Shown here: piece by piece, positions 35,196 through 43,911 of the stretch
How positions within the stretch are numbered: position 1 is the stretch's first letter
How the letters are laid out: every line of letters begins with the position of its first letter
Assembly (NCBI RefSeq): GCF_018889955.1
Contig: NZ_CP076545.1
Coordinates: 372,001-436,000 of the forward strand
Length of the DNA stretch: 64,000 nucleotides
From: Collinsella sp. zg1085
Lineage (GTDB): Bacteria; Actinomycetota; Coriobacteriia; Coriobacteriales; Coriobacteriaceae
Direction of reading: 5' to 3'
The notes under the pieces: model-generated
The model's input: the letters and a program-made list of their open reading frames with translations, nothing else
Told to the model about the DNA's origin: nothing
Databases searched by the model: none
Program-made: the position numbers and the translations under genes

Positions 35196-35717
35196 ATGGC
35201 TCGTAATCAACGTCAGCAGCGCGAGGCCTCCGAGTTCGAGGAGCGCCTTGTATTTGTCAACCGTGTAGCCAAGACGGTTAAGGGTGGTCGCCGCATGTCG
35301 CTGGTCGCCTTTGTCGTTGTTGGTGACGGTAAGGGCAACGTGGGTCTTGGTATGGGTAAGTCCGCCGAGGTTCCCACAGCCATTTCTAAGGCCAGCATTG
35401 ACGCTAAGAAGAACATGTTCCATGTACCAGTAACTGAGGCAGGAACGCTGCCACATGAGGTACTTGGCGAGTTTGGTGCTGCCCGTATTCTTATTAAGCC
35501 TGCTGTTGAGGGTACCGGCGTTATTGCTGGTGGTGCTGTGCGCCCCCTCTTCGAGCTTGCTGGCATCAAGAACGTTTTGTCTAAGTCACTGGGTTCCGAC
35601 AACGGCCTGAACATCATCAAGGCCGCTGCTGAGGGTCTCAAGCAGCTGTCAAGCCCCGAGGACGTCGCTGAGCGTCGCGGTCTCACCGTTGGCGAGATGT
35701 TCGTCGGTAAGGAGTAG
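35196..35717 (+). CDS. rpsE: 30S ribosomal protein S5
   Basis: S5 (173 aa) supports decoding accuracy near the A site. It has the RNA-binding phrase RVAKTVKGGRRMSLVAFVVV and GNVGLGMGKS. The ATG lies 13 bases after rplR with GGAGG between. The spectinomycin-resistance loop region appears unaltered by eye, but this was not tested by alignment. Confidence 0.97.
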   Translation: MARNQRQQREASEFEERLVFVNRVAKTVKGGRRMSLVAFVVVGDGKGNVGLGMGKSAEVPTAISKASIDAKKNMFHVPVTEAGTLPHEVLGEFGAARILIKPAVEGTGVIAGGAVRPLFELAGIKNVLSKSLGSDNGLNIIKAAAEGLKQLSSPEDVAERRGLTVGEMFVGKE

Positions 35718-35722
35718 CAAAC

Positions 35723-35905
35723 ATGGCTAAGACCATCACTATTAAGCAGATTCGCAGCACAAATGGCTGCAAAAAGGACCAGGTTCTAACGGTGCGTGCT
35801 CTCGGGCTTCATCGCATCAATGATACGCGCGAGATTGCCGATAACGATGGCGTCCGCGGCATGATCTTCAAGGTCAAGCACCTTGTCGAGATTGTAGAGG
35901 AGTAA
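35723..35905 (+). CDS. rpmD: 50S ribosomal protein L30
   Basis: L30 (60 aa), a small large-subunit protein found in the spc operon between S5 and L15. ITIKQIRSTNGC and LGLHRINDTREI match the family. It starts 5 bases after rpsE and ends 2 bases before rplO. Confidence 0.96.
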   Translation: MAKTITIKQIRSTNGCKKDQVLTVRALGLHRINDTREIADNDGVRGMIFKVKHLVEIVEE

Positions 35906-35907
35906 CC

Positions 35908-36357
35908 ATGCAGCTTCATGATCTTCAGCCAAACGCTGGCTCCAACAAGAGCCGTAAGCGTGTTGGTCGCGGTAATTCTTCTGGTAGCGGTACCTATGCT
36001 GGTCGCGGCCTGAACGGTCAGGGTTCACGTGCCGGCGGAACCAAGGGCTCATCATTTGAGGGTGGACAAACTCCGCTCTCAATGCGTCTGCCAAAACTTC
36101 CGGGTTTCCGCAGCCCTCGTCGTATTGAGTTTACGCCCATTAATGTTTCTGAGCTTGAGGCTCGTTTTGAGGCTGGAACCGTTGTTGACGGTGAGGCGCT
36201 CAAAGCAGCTCGCTTGGTTAAGTGTGCCGATGAGCCGGTAAAGGTTTTAGGCATGGGTGAGCTCACTAAGCAGCTTACGGTTAAGGTCGATAAGGTCTCG
36301 GCATCTGCTCAGGCTAAGATCGAGGCCGCAGGCGGGAAGGTTGAACTCCCGTGCTAA
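35908..36357 (+). CDS. rplO: 50S ribosomal protein L15
   Basis: L15 (149 aa) binds 23S rRNA late in assembly. The start MQLHDLQPNAGSNKSRKRVG and the Gly-rich RNA-binding run are typical. Its stop codon overlaps the secY start, the usual arrangement. Confidence 0.97.
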   Translation: MQLHDLQPNAGSNKSRKRVGRGNSSGSGTYAGRGLNGQGSRAGGTKGSSFEGGQTPLSMRLPKLPGFRSPRRIEFTPINVSELEARFEAGTVVDGEALKAARLVKCADEPVKVLGMGELTKQLTVKVDKVSASAQAKIEAAGGKVELPC

Positions 36358-37637
36358 CCGGTTTGAAGAATACGTTCCGCATTAAGGAACTTCGCGGAAA
36401 GATTCTCTTCACCGTAGCCATGCTGCTGCTCTATCGCATCGGTGCGCACTTGCCAGTACCTGGCATCCCTTTCCAGGGGATGCTGGGTCTTTCCCTAAAT
36501 AGCGGCAATTCAATTGCTGGTGGCGCCATGGCATTGCTCAACCTGTTCTCAGGTGGAGCGCTGTCCTACGTATCGGTGTTCTCGCTCGGTATCATGCCCT
36601 ACATTACCAGCTCCATTATTATGCAGCTGTTCCAGGGCATTATCCCAAGCTTGCACGAGCTGTCGCGTGAGGGTGAAGTTGGTCAGACCAAGATTACCCA
36701 GTATTCACGCTATCTTACTTTAGGCCTTGGTGTTCTCAATGCCATTGGTTATTTGTTCTTATTCAAGAGCTTTGGCATCAGCTTTACTGGTGCCGGTGCT
36801 CCGGAGTGGATATTCGACGTTATGGTAGTTGGCACGCTGGTAGGCGGTGCCATGCTCATCATGTGGATTGGCGAGCTTATCACTCAGCACGGTATTGGCA
36901 ACGGTATGAGTCTTATCATCTTTGCCAATATTATGGCTGGCTTGCCCAAAGCAATTTTTAGGTCCTCATCGGGCAGCACTACTGACATGGTTTTAACGGC
37001 TGTTATCTTCGTCGTTATCCTTTGTGTGATTCCGCTCATTGTCTATCTTGAGCGTGGTCAGCGTCGTATTCCGGTGCAGTATGCCAAGCGCGTTGTCGGT
37101 CGTCGCATTATGGGTGGTCAGTCAACCTATCTGCCCATTAAGGTCAATACAGCAGGCGTTGTGCCTATCATCTTTGCGAGTGCTTTGCTTTACTTCCCAG
37201 CACAAATTGCGGTGTTCTTCCCCAATGTGGCATGGGTGCAAGCCTTTGCTAATACCTTGTCAACGGGATGGGTTAACTGGCTGCTTAACGTGCTTATGAT
37301 TGTCTTCTTTGCATATTTCTATACGTCAATGGTGTTTAACCCAGACGATACAGCGGACAATCTAAAGAAGCAGGGTGGCTTTATTCCAGGTGTTCGCCCA
37401 GGCAAAGCAACGGCTCTGTATATCAAGAACGCACTCAACAAGATTACCTTGCCCTCGGCAATATTCTTGGCTCTCATTGCCATTGTGCCGTCTATGGTGT
37501 TCTCATTTACAAACAACCAGCTAATTCAGGCCTTCGGTGGTACGTCGGTACTGATTATGGTTGGCGTTGTTCTTGATACGCTGGCAAAGATTGAGAGCCA
37601 GCTCAAGATGTATGACTACGAAAGCTTCTTTAAGTAA
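36351..37637 (+). CDS. secY: Protein translocase subunit SecY
   Basis: The 428-aa channel subunit of the SecYEG translocon, with ten membrane segments. ELRGKILFTVAMLLLYRIGA starts the family region, and GIGNGMSLIIFANIM and QRRIPVQYAKR (the ribosome- and SecA-binding loop) are clear. The GTG start overlaps the rplO stop by 7 bases, which should couple its translation to L15. Confidence 0.97.
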   Translation: MLTGLKNTFRIKELRGKILFTVAMLLLYRIGAHLPVPGIPFQGMLGLSLNSGNSIAGGAMALLNLFSGGALSYVSVFSLGIMPYITSSIIMQLFQGIIPSLHELSREGEVGQTKITQYSRYLTLGLGVLNAIGYLFLFKSFGISFTGAGAPEWIFDVMVVGTLVGGAMLIMWIGELITQHGIGNGMSLIIFANIMAGLPKAIFRSSSGSTTDMVLTAVIFVVILCVIPLIVYLERGQRRIPVQYAKRVVGRRIMGGQSTYLPIKVNTAGVVPIIFASALLYFPAQIAVFFPNVAWVQAFANTLSTGWVNWLLNVLMIVFFAYFYTSMVFNPDDTADNLKKQGGFIPGVRPGKATALYIKNALNKITLPSAIFLALIAIVPSMVFSFTNNQLIQAFGGTSVLIMVGVVLDTLAKIESQLKMYDYESFFK

Positions 37638-37654
37638 GCCTGAGAGGAGCATGC

Positions 37655-38281
37655 ATGAATATCGTTTTGTTGGGCGCTCCAGGCGCTGGCAAGGGAACAC
37701 AGGCTCAGCGCTTGGTTCGTGACTTTGGTATAGCTCATATTGCAACGGGCGATTTGTTGCGCGCTGCAGTAAAGGGCGGTACTGAATTGGGTGTTCAGGC
37801 AAAAAAGTACATGGATGCCGGAGAGTTGGTTCCTGACCAGTTAGTTATTGATTTGGTTAAAGAGCGCCTGTCTGAAGATGATGCTCAAGAAGGCTTTATG
37901 CTTGACGGCTTTCCACGCAATACGGTGCAGGCGGTAACGCTTGATTCTGAGTTGTCAGCTCTTGGGCGCGAGCTTGATTGTGCACTTCTGGTTGATGTTC
38001 CGTTTGATACCATCATTGAGCGCCTGTCTTCACGTCGTACCTGCCGTGACTGTGGCTACACAGGAACAGTGCAAGATACTCAGTGTCCAAACTGCACGGG
38101 CGAGATGTATCAGCGTGATGACGATTCGCCTGAGACAATCAAGAATCGTCTTGATGTCTATGAAAAGTCAACTAGTCCGCTCGTTGAATATTATCGTGGT
38201 CAGGGTATCTTGCAGGTAATAGATGGCAATCGCGATGTTGATGTCGTTTATGCTGATACTAGAAAAGTACTTGGCCTATGA
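37655..38281 (+). CDS. adk: Adenylate kinase
   Basis: A 208-aa enzyme balancing ATP, ADP and AMP. The P-loop GAPGAGKGT is at residues 7-15, and the LID carries a four-Cys zinc site (CRDC and CPNC), typical of Gram-positive adenylate kinases. The stop overlaps map by 4 bases (ATGA), so the two are translationally coupled. Confidence 0.97.
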   Translation: MNIVLLGAPGAGKGTQAQRLVRDFGIAHIATGDLLRAAVKGGTELGVQAKKYMDAGELVPDQLVIDLVKERLSEDDAQEGFMLDGFPRNTVQAVTLDSELSALGRELDCALLVDVPFDTIIERLSSRRTCRDCGYTGTVQDTQCPNCTGEMYQRDDDSPETIKNRLDVYEKSTSPLVEYYRGQGILQVIDGNRDVDVVYADTRKVLGL

Positions 38282-39066
38282 TTAAGCTCAAGTCTGTCCA
38301 AGACATCGAGCAGATGAAGCTTGCCGGAGCGCTGTCTAAGACGGCGCTCCGTCGCGTTGGGGCTATGGTTCGCCCAGGTGTTTCAACCTTTGAGCTTGAC
38401 CAAGCAGCAGAACAGGTTATTCGTGCACATGGCGGCAAGCCTGCGTTTAAGGGCTATGGTGGGTTTCCAGGGACCATTTGCGCCTCGGTTAATGATGCAG
38501 TTGTACATGGTATTCCAAATCCCGATGTAATTTTGCGCGATGGTGACATTATCTCTGTTGATACCGGTGCTATCGTTGACGGTTGGGTGGGGGATAATGC
38601 GTGGACCTTCTACGTTGGCAATCCAACGCCTGAACTAGAAGCGCTCTGTGAAGTTACGCGTGATTGCTTAAGTGCTGGTATCGCTGCTGCAGTTCCGGGT
38701 AATCGTATTGGCGACATTGGCTATGCCATTCAGTCGCTTGCAGAAGCTCATGGATATGGAGTGCTGCGCGATTATGTTGGTCATGGGGTGGGTCGTGTTA
38801 TGCACGAAGAACCTAATGTCCCAAATTATGGCAAGCCTGGTCACGGAGTTAAGCTTGAAGTGGGAATGGTTATAGCAATTGAGCCTATGATTACCATGGG
38901 AAGTCCGCGCGTATCAATAGGCGCTGATGGCTGGATTGTTTCAACACGCGACCATCTACCAGCCGCTCACTTTGAAAATACGATTGCCATTACACAGGAC
39001 GGTCCTGCCATTCTTACAGCGGACCATGAAGGGCCAAGCTGTTCGTTATATGGTGGAACCATCTAA
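38278..39066 (+). CDS. map: Methionine aminopeptidase, type I
   Basis: A 262-aa metallo-enzyme removing the initiator Met from new proteins. Metal ligands sit in SVDTGAIVDGWVGDNAW (Asp pair), GHGVGRVMHEEPNVPN (His) and IEPMIT (Glu). It acts after deformylation; the deformylase-like protein near 56.6 kb lacks its catalytic Glu, so a genuine deformylase must lie elsewhere. Confidence 0.96.
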   Translation: MIKLKSVQDIEQMKLAGALSKTALRRVGAMVRPGVSTFELDQAAEQVIRAHGGKPAFKGYGGFPGTICASVNDAVVHGIPNPDVILRDGDIISVDTGAIVDGWVGDNAWTFYVGNPTPELEALCEVTRDCLSAGIAAAVPGNRIGDIGYAIQSLAEAHGYGVLRDYVGHGVGRVMHEEPNVPNYGKPGHGVKLEVGMVIAIEPMITMGSPRVSIGADGWIVSTRDHLPAAHFENTIAITQDGPAILTADHEGPSCSLYGGTI

Positions 39067-39162
39067 AATGTGGAATCGTCACGTATTTTTAGTGCACAGA
39101 GATAAAGCTGTTGTATCATTCCCTGTTGCTGTCGTTTTCTGTCTAGTGAAAGATGATTGCTT

Positions 39163-39381
39163 GTGAAAAAAGAAGATGCTATCGAGCTTGAAGGAACGGT
39201 TACAGAACCGTTGCCCAATGCAATGTTTCGGGTTGAGCTCGAGAACGGTCATTCGGTACTTTGTTCCATTTCGGGCAAGATTCGTATGAACTACATTCGC
39301 ATCCTTCCTGGTGATAAGGTTGTTGTGGAGCTATCTCCGTATGACCTTACCCGCGGGCGCATCACTTATCGCTATAAGTAA
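39163..39381 (+). CDS. infA: Translation initiation factor IF-1
   Basis: IF-1 (72 aa), an OB-fold protein that occupies the ribosomal A site during initiation. [20 protein letters not shown] and [18 protein letters not shown] are textbook. GTG at 39163 is the family start, two codons after a TTG in the same frame. Confidence 0.97.
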   Translation: MKKEDAIELEGTVTEPLPNAMFRVELENGHSVLCSISGKIRMNYIRILPGDKVVVELSPYDLTRGRITYRYK

Positions 39382-39404
39382 ACGCCTGCACCATTGTGTA
39401 TATG

Positions 39405-39440
39405 CGACTGCAAGGAGTGCTCAGCCTTACAGTCGTCTTT
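39405..39440 (+). terminator. Weak terminator-like hairpin between infA and rpmJ
   Basis: CGACTG/CAGTCG then, after a mismatch, AAGG/CCTT (39405-39435), followed by TCTTT. It might reduce transcription into rpmJ-rpsM or act as an attenuator. Confidence 0.4.
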
Positions 39441-39530
39441 GCATGATTACCGGTCTTGGTTTTTCACGCCTGCGGCTGGGCGAGTAGATAACATTCCATT
39501 GTAGTTTGAGCACTACCGAGAGGAAGAACG

Positions 39531-39644
39531 ATGAAGGTACGTCCTTCGGTCAAGAAGATGTGCGATAAGTGCAAAATCATCCGGCGTCACGGCAAGGTTC
39601 TTGTAATTTGCGAGAACCCGCGCCATAAGCAGCGCCAGGGCTAA
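39531..39644 (+). CDS. rpmJ: 50S ribosomal protein L36
   Basis: L36 (37 aa), starting [15 protein letters not shown], with zinc ligands Cys11, Cys14, Cys27 and His32. AGGAAG precedes the ATG. It helps the 23S rRNA fold near the peptidyl-transferase centre. Confidence 0.97.
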   Translation: MKVRPSVKKMCDKCKIIRRHGKVLVICENPRHKQRQG

Positions 39645-39659
39645 GAGAGGAGATCCACG

Positions 39660-40034
39660 TTGGCCCGTATTAATGGTGTCGACCTCCCACGTGAAAAGCG
39701 TGTTGAGATTGGTCTGACCTACATCTACGGCATTGGCCGCACTACTGCTTCTAAGATTTGCGTTGAGGCTTCTATTAATCCTGACACTCGTGTGAAAGAT
39801 CTCACCGAGGACGAGGTAAACGCTATTCGTGCGTATATCGATCAGCACCAGCTCATGGTAGAGGGTGACCTGCGTCGTGAGCGTACACAAAATGTTAAGC
39901 GTCTCATGGACATTGGCTGCAATCGCGGTCTTCGTCACCGCAAGGGCCTGCCGGTCCGCGGTCAGCGCACCCACACCAACGCTCGTACCCGCAAAGGTCC
40001 AAAGCGTCAAATCGGTGCTAAGAAGAAGAAATAA
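39660..40034 (+). CDS. rpsM: 30S ribosomal protein S13
   Basis: S13 (124 aa) forms a bridge between the subunits and touches the P-site t[23 protein letters not shown] and the tail [16 protein letters not shown] are diagnostic. It uses a TTG start after GAGAGGAGAT, 15 bases after rpmJ. Confidence 0.97.
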   Translation: MARINGVDLPREKRVEIGLTYIYGIGRTTASKICVEASINPDTRVKDLTEDEVNAIRAYIDQHQLMVEGDLRRERTQNVKRLMDIGCNRGLRHRKGLPVRGQRTHTNARTRKGPKRQIGAKKKK

Positions 40035-40045
40035 AGGAGCGCTTG

Positions 40046-40450
40046 ATGGCTACTGCTAAGAAGAACGTCCGCGCTACCCGCTTAAAGCGTGCGGATCGCA
40101 AGAATATTTCGGTGGGTCAGGCACATATTCGATCCACTTTCAACAACACCATCGTTTCGATCACAGATGGTCAGGGCAATGTTATTGCTTGGAAGAGTGC
40201 TGGTACGGTTGGCTTTAAGGGTTCCCGTAAATCCACTCCCTTTGCTGCTCAAATGGCTGCAGAGGCATGCGCAAAGATCGCTATGGAGCACGGTATGCAC
40301 AAGGTTGCTGTTTTCGTAAAGGGCCCTGGTTCGGGTCGCGAGACAGCTATCCGCTCGCTGCAGGCTGCTGGTCTTGAGGTCTCAAGCATTCAGGACAAGA
40401 CGCCCATTCCGCACAACGGTTGCCGCCCTAAAAAGCGTCGTCGTAACTAA
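40046..40450 (+). CDS. rpsK: 30S ribosomal protein S11
   Basis: S11 (134 aa) lines the platform of the small subunit where mRNA exits. [19 protein letters not shown] and [20 protein letters not shown] are typical. ATG at 40046 after AAAGGAG; the TTG just before it is rejected. Confidence 0.97.
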   Translation: MATAKKNVRATRLKRADRKNISVGQAHIRSTFNNTIVSITDGQGNVIAWKSAGTVGFKGSRKSTPFAAQMAAEACAKIAMEHGMHKVAVFVKGPGSGRETAIRSLQAAGLEVSSIQDKTPIPHNGCRPKKRRRN

Positions 40451-40469
40451 GTGAAAGGATCGAAACACC

Positions 40470-41066
40470 ATGGCAATCGATAGAACTCCTGTTCTTAAGC
40501 GCTGCCGCCAGCTCGGAATCGATCCCGCTGAGCTTGGTTATAGCAGCAAGAAAGAATCAATTCGCCAGCCACGCCGTCGTCGCAAAGAGTCTGAGTACGG
40601 TATGCAGCTGCGCGAAAAGCAAAAGGTTAAATTTATCTACGGCGTACTCGAGAAGCAGTTTCATGGCTACTTTGATCGCGCTCGTAAGATGCAAGGCATT
40701 ACCGGTGAGAACCTGCTCATTATTCTTGAGAGCCGTCTCGATAATGTAGTTTTCCGCCTTGGTTTTGCTCGTACGCGTAAGGAAGCACGTCAGTCTGTAC
40801 GTCACGGTCACTTTACCGTTAACGGCAAGCGTGTTGATATTCCTTCCTATCAGGTAAAGGCTGGCGACGTTATCGCTGTTGGCGAGAAGTTCCGTGACCT
40901 GCTCCCTATTAAAGAGGCTTTGATTTCTTCTGAGCGCTTTGAGGTACCTGGTTGGCTTGAGGTTGATATTGAGAAGCTCTCTGGCAACGTGATTTCGCTT
41001 CCTGTTCGTGAGCAAATTAGCGGTGACATCAAAGAGCAGCTCATCGTCGAGCTCTACTCTAAGTAG
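40470..41066 (+). CDS. rpsD: 30S ribosomal protein S4
   Basis: S4 (198 aa) starts small-subunit assembly at the 5' domain of 16S rRNA and in some bacteria represses the alpha operon. The S4 RNA-binding domain is clear (LESRLDNVVFRLGFARTRKE). The zinc-type N-terminal Cys cluster of some relatives is absent. Confidence 0.97.
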   Translation: MAIDRTPVLKRCRQLGIDPAELGYSSKKESIRQPRRRRKESEYGMQLREKQKVKFIYGVLEKQFHGYFDRARKMQGITGENLLIILESRLDNVVFRLGFARTRKEARQSVRHGHFTVNGKRVDIPSYQVKAGDVIAVGEKFRDLLPIKEALISSERFEVPGWLEVDIEKLSGNVISLPVREQISGDIKEQLIVELYSK

Positions 41067-41099
41067 TCCGATTGGGGCTGCTGAAGCTGGAGGTAATAC

Positions 41100-42041
41100 A
41101 TGTCAGAATTCATTAGACCCCAGGTTCAGGTCGAAGAGATTAGTGACACCTGTGCCCGTGTATCCGTTGAGCCGCTTGAGCGTGGTTATGGCGATACGCT
41201 TGGTAATTCCCTGCGTCGCGTCCTTTTGTCATCGCTCGAGGGTGCTGCTGCTGAGGCTATTCAGATTGACGGCGCTCAGCATGAGTTTATGGCCTTGGAT
41301 AACATGGTTGAAGATGTTACCGATATCGTTCTGAATGTTAAGGGTCTGGTGTTCCGTTCGCTCGGCACCACTAACGAGGCCACTGCTACCATCTCTATGA
41401 ATGGTCCTTGTGAGGTTACTGGTGCAGATTTCTTCATCCCTTCGGAGTTTGAGCTTGTAAATCCTGATCAGCATATTGCTACCCTTACCGAGGGCGGCCA
41501 TCTCACGATGACTATGCGTATCGGATATGGTCGTGGCTATGTATCTGCTGACGCTAACAAGCGTGACAACGATCCTATTGGCATCATTCACGTAGACTCA
41601 CTGTACTCGCCGGTATATCGCTGCGCCAAGCTTGTAGAGGCGTGTCGTGTTGGTCAGCACACTGACTACGATCGCTTGGTGCTTGAGATTGAGACCAACG
41701 GTGCTTTGTCTCCGCGTGATGCGGTAGTTCAGGCTGCCAATATCATTAATCAGCACATGGCTGCATTCATGAATCTTGCCGATATTCCTGAGGAAGAGGA
41801 AGAGATTTCAATCTTTGCGCCTGAGCAGACTACTGATAACGCTGAGCTTGATAAGCAGATTGAAGACTTGGATCTTTCAGTTCGTTCTTATAACTGCCTA
41901 AAGCGTGCAAGTATTCATTCAGTGCGTCAGCTGGTTGAGTTCTCTGAGAACGACCTGCTCAATATCCGCAACTTCGGCGTGAAGTCGATTGAGGAAGTCA
42001 AAGACAAGCTTGAAACCATGGGCCTGGGCCTGAAGGCTTAA
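41100..42041 (+). CDS. rpoA: RNA polymerase alpha subunit
   Basis: The 313-aa alpha subunit, dimerising to seed RNA polymerase assembly. The N-terminal domain has VEPLERGYGDTLGNSLRRVL; the C-terminal domain, joined by an acidic linker, has NCLKRASIHSVRQLVEF and binds UP elements and activators. Full length, in the normal position after rpsD. Confidence 0.97.
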   Translation: MSEFIRPQVQVEEISDTCARVSVEPLERGYGDTLGNSLRRVLLSSLEGAAAEAIQIDGAQHEFMALDNMVEDVTDIVLNVKGLVFRSLGTTNEATATISMNGPCEVTGADFFIPSEFELVNPDQHIATLTEGGHLTMTMRIGYGRGYVSADANKRDNDPIGIIHVDSLYSPVYRCAKLVEACRVGQHTDYDRLVLEIETNGALSPRDAVVQAANIINQHMAAFMNLADIPEEEEEISIFAPEQTTDNAELDKQIEDLDLSVRSYNCLKRASIHSVRQLVEFSENDLLNIRNFGVKSIEEVKDKLETMGLGLKA

Positions 42042-42068
42042 GCGTTCGTGTTTTAGAGGAGACAGACC

Positions 42069-42629
42069 ATGCGTCATAACAAGAAGAAAGGCCTCAAGCT
42101 CGGTACATCCGCTGCTCATACAAAGGCCATTAAGAGAGGTCTTGCAAAGGCTCTCTTTGAGAATGATCGAATCAAGACCACTGAGACTCGCGCTAAGGCA
42201 CTTCGTGGTTTTGCTGAGCCTATTATTACATGGGCTAAAAAAGGCGACCTGCACTCTCGTCGTCTTGCCATTGCTAAGCTGGGCGATAAAGATTTGGTAA
42301 AAGAGCTCTTTGATAAAGCTGCTCAGGGTATGTGGCAAGACCGTCAGGGTGGCTATACGCGCATCATGAAATTGGGCACCCGTAAAGGCGATAATGCCGA
42401 GATGGTTATCATCGAGCTGGTAACTGAGCCTGTGCAAAAGAAAGCTAAAAAGCATGTGCCGGTAGCTAAGAAGGCTGCAGCTACGCTTAAGACTACTCCG
42501 GTTGAGGAAGAGGCTGTTGAGGCTGAGCCTGCTGTTGAGGAAGTTGCAGAGGCTGAGGTTGTTGCCGAGCAGAACGCTGAGGTTGAGGCTTGTGCCGTAC
42601 CTGAGGCGACAGAGTCTGCTACCGAGTAG
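42069..42629 (+). CDS. rplQ: 50S ribosomal protein L17 with acidic C-terminal extension
   Basis: L17 (186 aa). The first 120 or so residues are the standard protein (MRHNKKKGLKLGTSAAHTKA). The last 60 or so, after a Lys-rich hinge, are an extra Glu/Ala/Val-rich acidic tail (phrases such as VEEEAVEAEPAVEEVAEAE) probably disordered on the ribosome surface. Acidic L17 tails occur in some actinobacteria. A terminator follows. Confidence 0.95.
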   Translation: MRHNKKKGLKLGTSAAHTKAIKRGLAKALFENDRIKTTETRAKALRGFAEPIITWAKKGDLHSRRLAIAKLGDKDLVKELFDKAAQGMWQDRQGGYTRIMKLGTRKGDNAEMVIIELVTEPVQKKAKKHVPVAKKAAATLKTTPVEEEAVEAEPAVEEVAEAEVVAEQNAEVEACAVPEATESATE

Positions 42630-42721
42630 CATTGAGCTTTGTAGGACTTGTGTGTAAGGCAGTGGAAGATGTATCTACGCTTTAGTGTTTGCTAGTTCTA
42701 TTGCCTAAACATTCGTTTTTG

Positions 42722-42749
42722 AAGGGTTCGCAGCAGCGAACCCTTTTTA
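42722..42749 (+). terminator. Terminator after rplQ
   Basis: AAGGGTTCG with CGAACCCTT (42722-42730 with 42737-42745), a 6-base loop, then T-rich sequence. It closes the spc-alpha block. The gap 42630-43006 otherwise holds only the next promoter. Confidence 0.92.
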
Positions 42750-42883
42750 TTTACAGATAGACTAAGGCATTTGTGAACAACAATCTTATAGGTACTACCT
42801 GCTCATTACTTTGACCGCACATAGAAATTTGTCCATTTTGTGTTCTTTCTTAAAAACAGGGGAACGCCCGGAAGCGTGGTCTG

Positions 42884-42912
42884 TTGACATCAACTCAACA
42901 CGCGCGTAAAGT
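42884..42912 (+). promoter_or_regulatory. Sigma-70-type promoter of the str operon
   Basis: TTGACA (42884-42889), a 17-base spacer and TAAAGT (42907-42912), 95 bases before rpsL. A consensus -35 box with ideal spacing. Confidence 0.7.
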
Positions 42913-43006
42913 TACACGCCGCATGTTTTTCTGGCGGATGCTGACGCCACAAAACAAGCCGTTGCACAGGTAATAGGGCGAGAAGCAAATCGAAAAGGAG
43001 TACGCT

Positions 43007-43378
43007 TTGCCTACTATCAACCAATTGGTTCGTCAGGGCCGCAAGACATCTGCTAAGAAGTCAAAGAACGCAGCTCTGCAGCACAACGCTCAGAAGCGCG
43101 GCGTGTGCACCCGTGTCTTCACCACCTCTCCCAAGAAGCCTAACTCGGCTCTTCGCAAGGTTGCTCGTGTGCGCCTTGTAAACGGCATCGAAGTTACTGC
43201 TTATATTCCTGGTGAGGGTCATAACCTGCAGGAGCACTCTATCGTGCTCGTCCGTGGTGGTCGTGTACGTGACCTCCCTGGTGTGCGTTACAAGGTTATT
43301 CGTGGCGCTTACGACTGCGCTCCGGTTAATAACCGTCTGCAGGCTCGCTCCCGCTATGGCGCTAAGCGCCCTAAATAG
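43007..43378 (+). CDS. rpsL: 30S ribosomal protein S12
   Basis: S12 (123 aa), part of the decoding centre and the target of streptomycin-resistance mutations. [19 protein letters not shown] and [20 protein letters not shown] are present; the lysines linked to resistance in these segments (KKPN, and the position equivalent to K88) look wild-type by eye. TTG start after AAAAGGAG. Confidence 0.97.
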   Translation: MPTINQLVRQGRKTSAKKSKNAALQHNAQKRGVCTRVFTTSPKKPNSALRKVARVRLVNGIEVTAYIPGEGHNLQEHSIVLVRGGRVRDLPGVRYKVIRGAYDCAPVNNRLQARSRYGAKRPK

Positions 43379-43420
43379 CGTTTGAGCAGTCCCATTCCTA
43401 GACTATAAGAGGAGATTTCA

Positions 43421-43891
43421 ATGCCGCGTCGTGCATCTGCAACCCGTCGCGAGGTTCAACCGGATTCGGTGTACAACAACCGTCTCGTGACACAACTGAT
43501 TAATAAAATTTTGCTTGACGGCAAGAAGGCTACTGCTGAGCGTGTAGTTTATGGTGCTTTTGACATCGTTGCTGCCAAGTCTGAGGGCGATGCTTTGGCC
43601 GTCTTTAAGAAGGCTATGGATAACGTCAAGCCAACGCTTGAGGTTAAGCCTAAGCGCGTTGGTGGTGCTACGTATCAGGTGCCTATGGAGGTTAACTCCC
43701 ATCGTGCTACCCAGCTCGCTATTCGCTGGATTGTTAATTTCAGCCGTACTCGTAAAGAGAACACCATGGCTGAGCGTCTTGCCAACGAGATTCTCGATGC
43801 TTCCAACGGCGTTGGTGCTTCGGTGAAGAAGCGCGAGGATGTCTTCAAGATGGCTGAGGCCAACCGTGCCTTCTCGCACTACCGCTGGTAA
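43421..43891 (+). CDS. rpsG: 30S ribosomal protein S7
   Basis: S7 (156 aa) organises the head of the small subunit near the E site. [20 protein letters not shown] and [20 protein letters not shown] are standard. In other bacteria S7 can repress str mRNA; no specific site was identified here. Confidence 0.97.
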   Translation: MPRRASATRREVQPDSVYNNRLVTQLINKILLDGKKATAERVVYGAFDIVAAKSEGDALAVFKKAMDNVKPTLEVKPKRVGGATYQVPMEVNSHRATQLAIRWIVNFSRTRKENTMAERLANEILDASNGVGASVKKREDVFKMAEANRAFSHYRW

Positions 43892-43911
43892 GCCTGGAAG
43901 GATTGACTCAC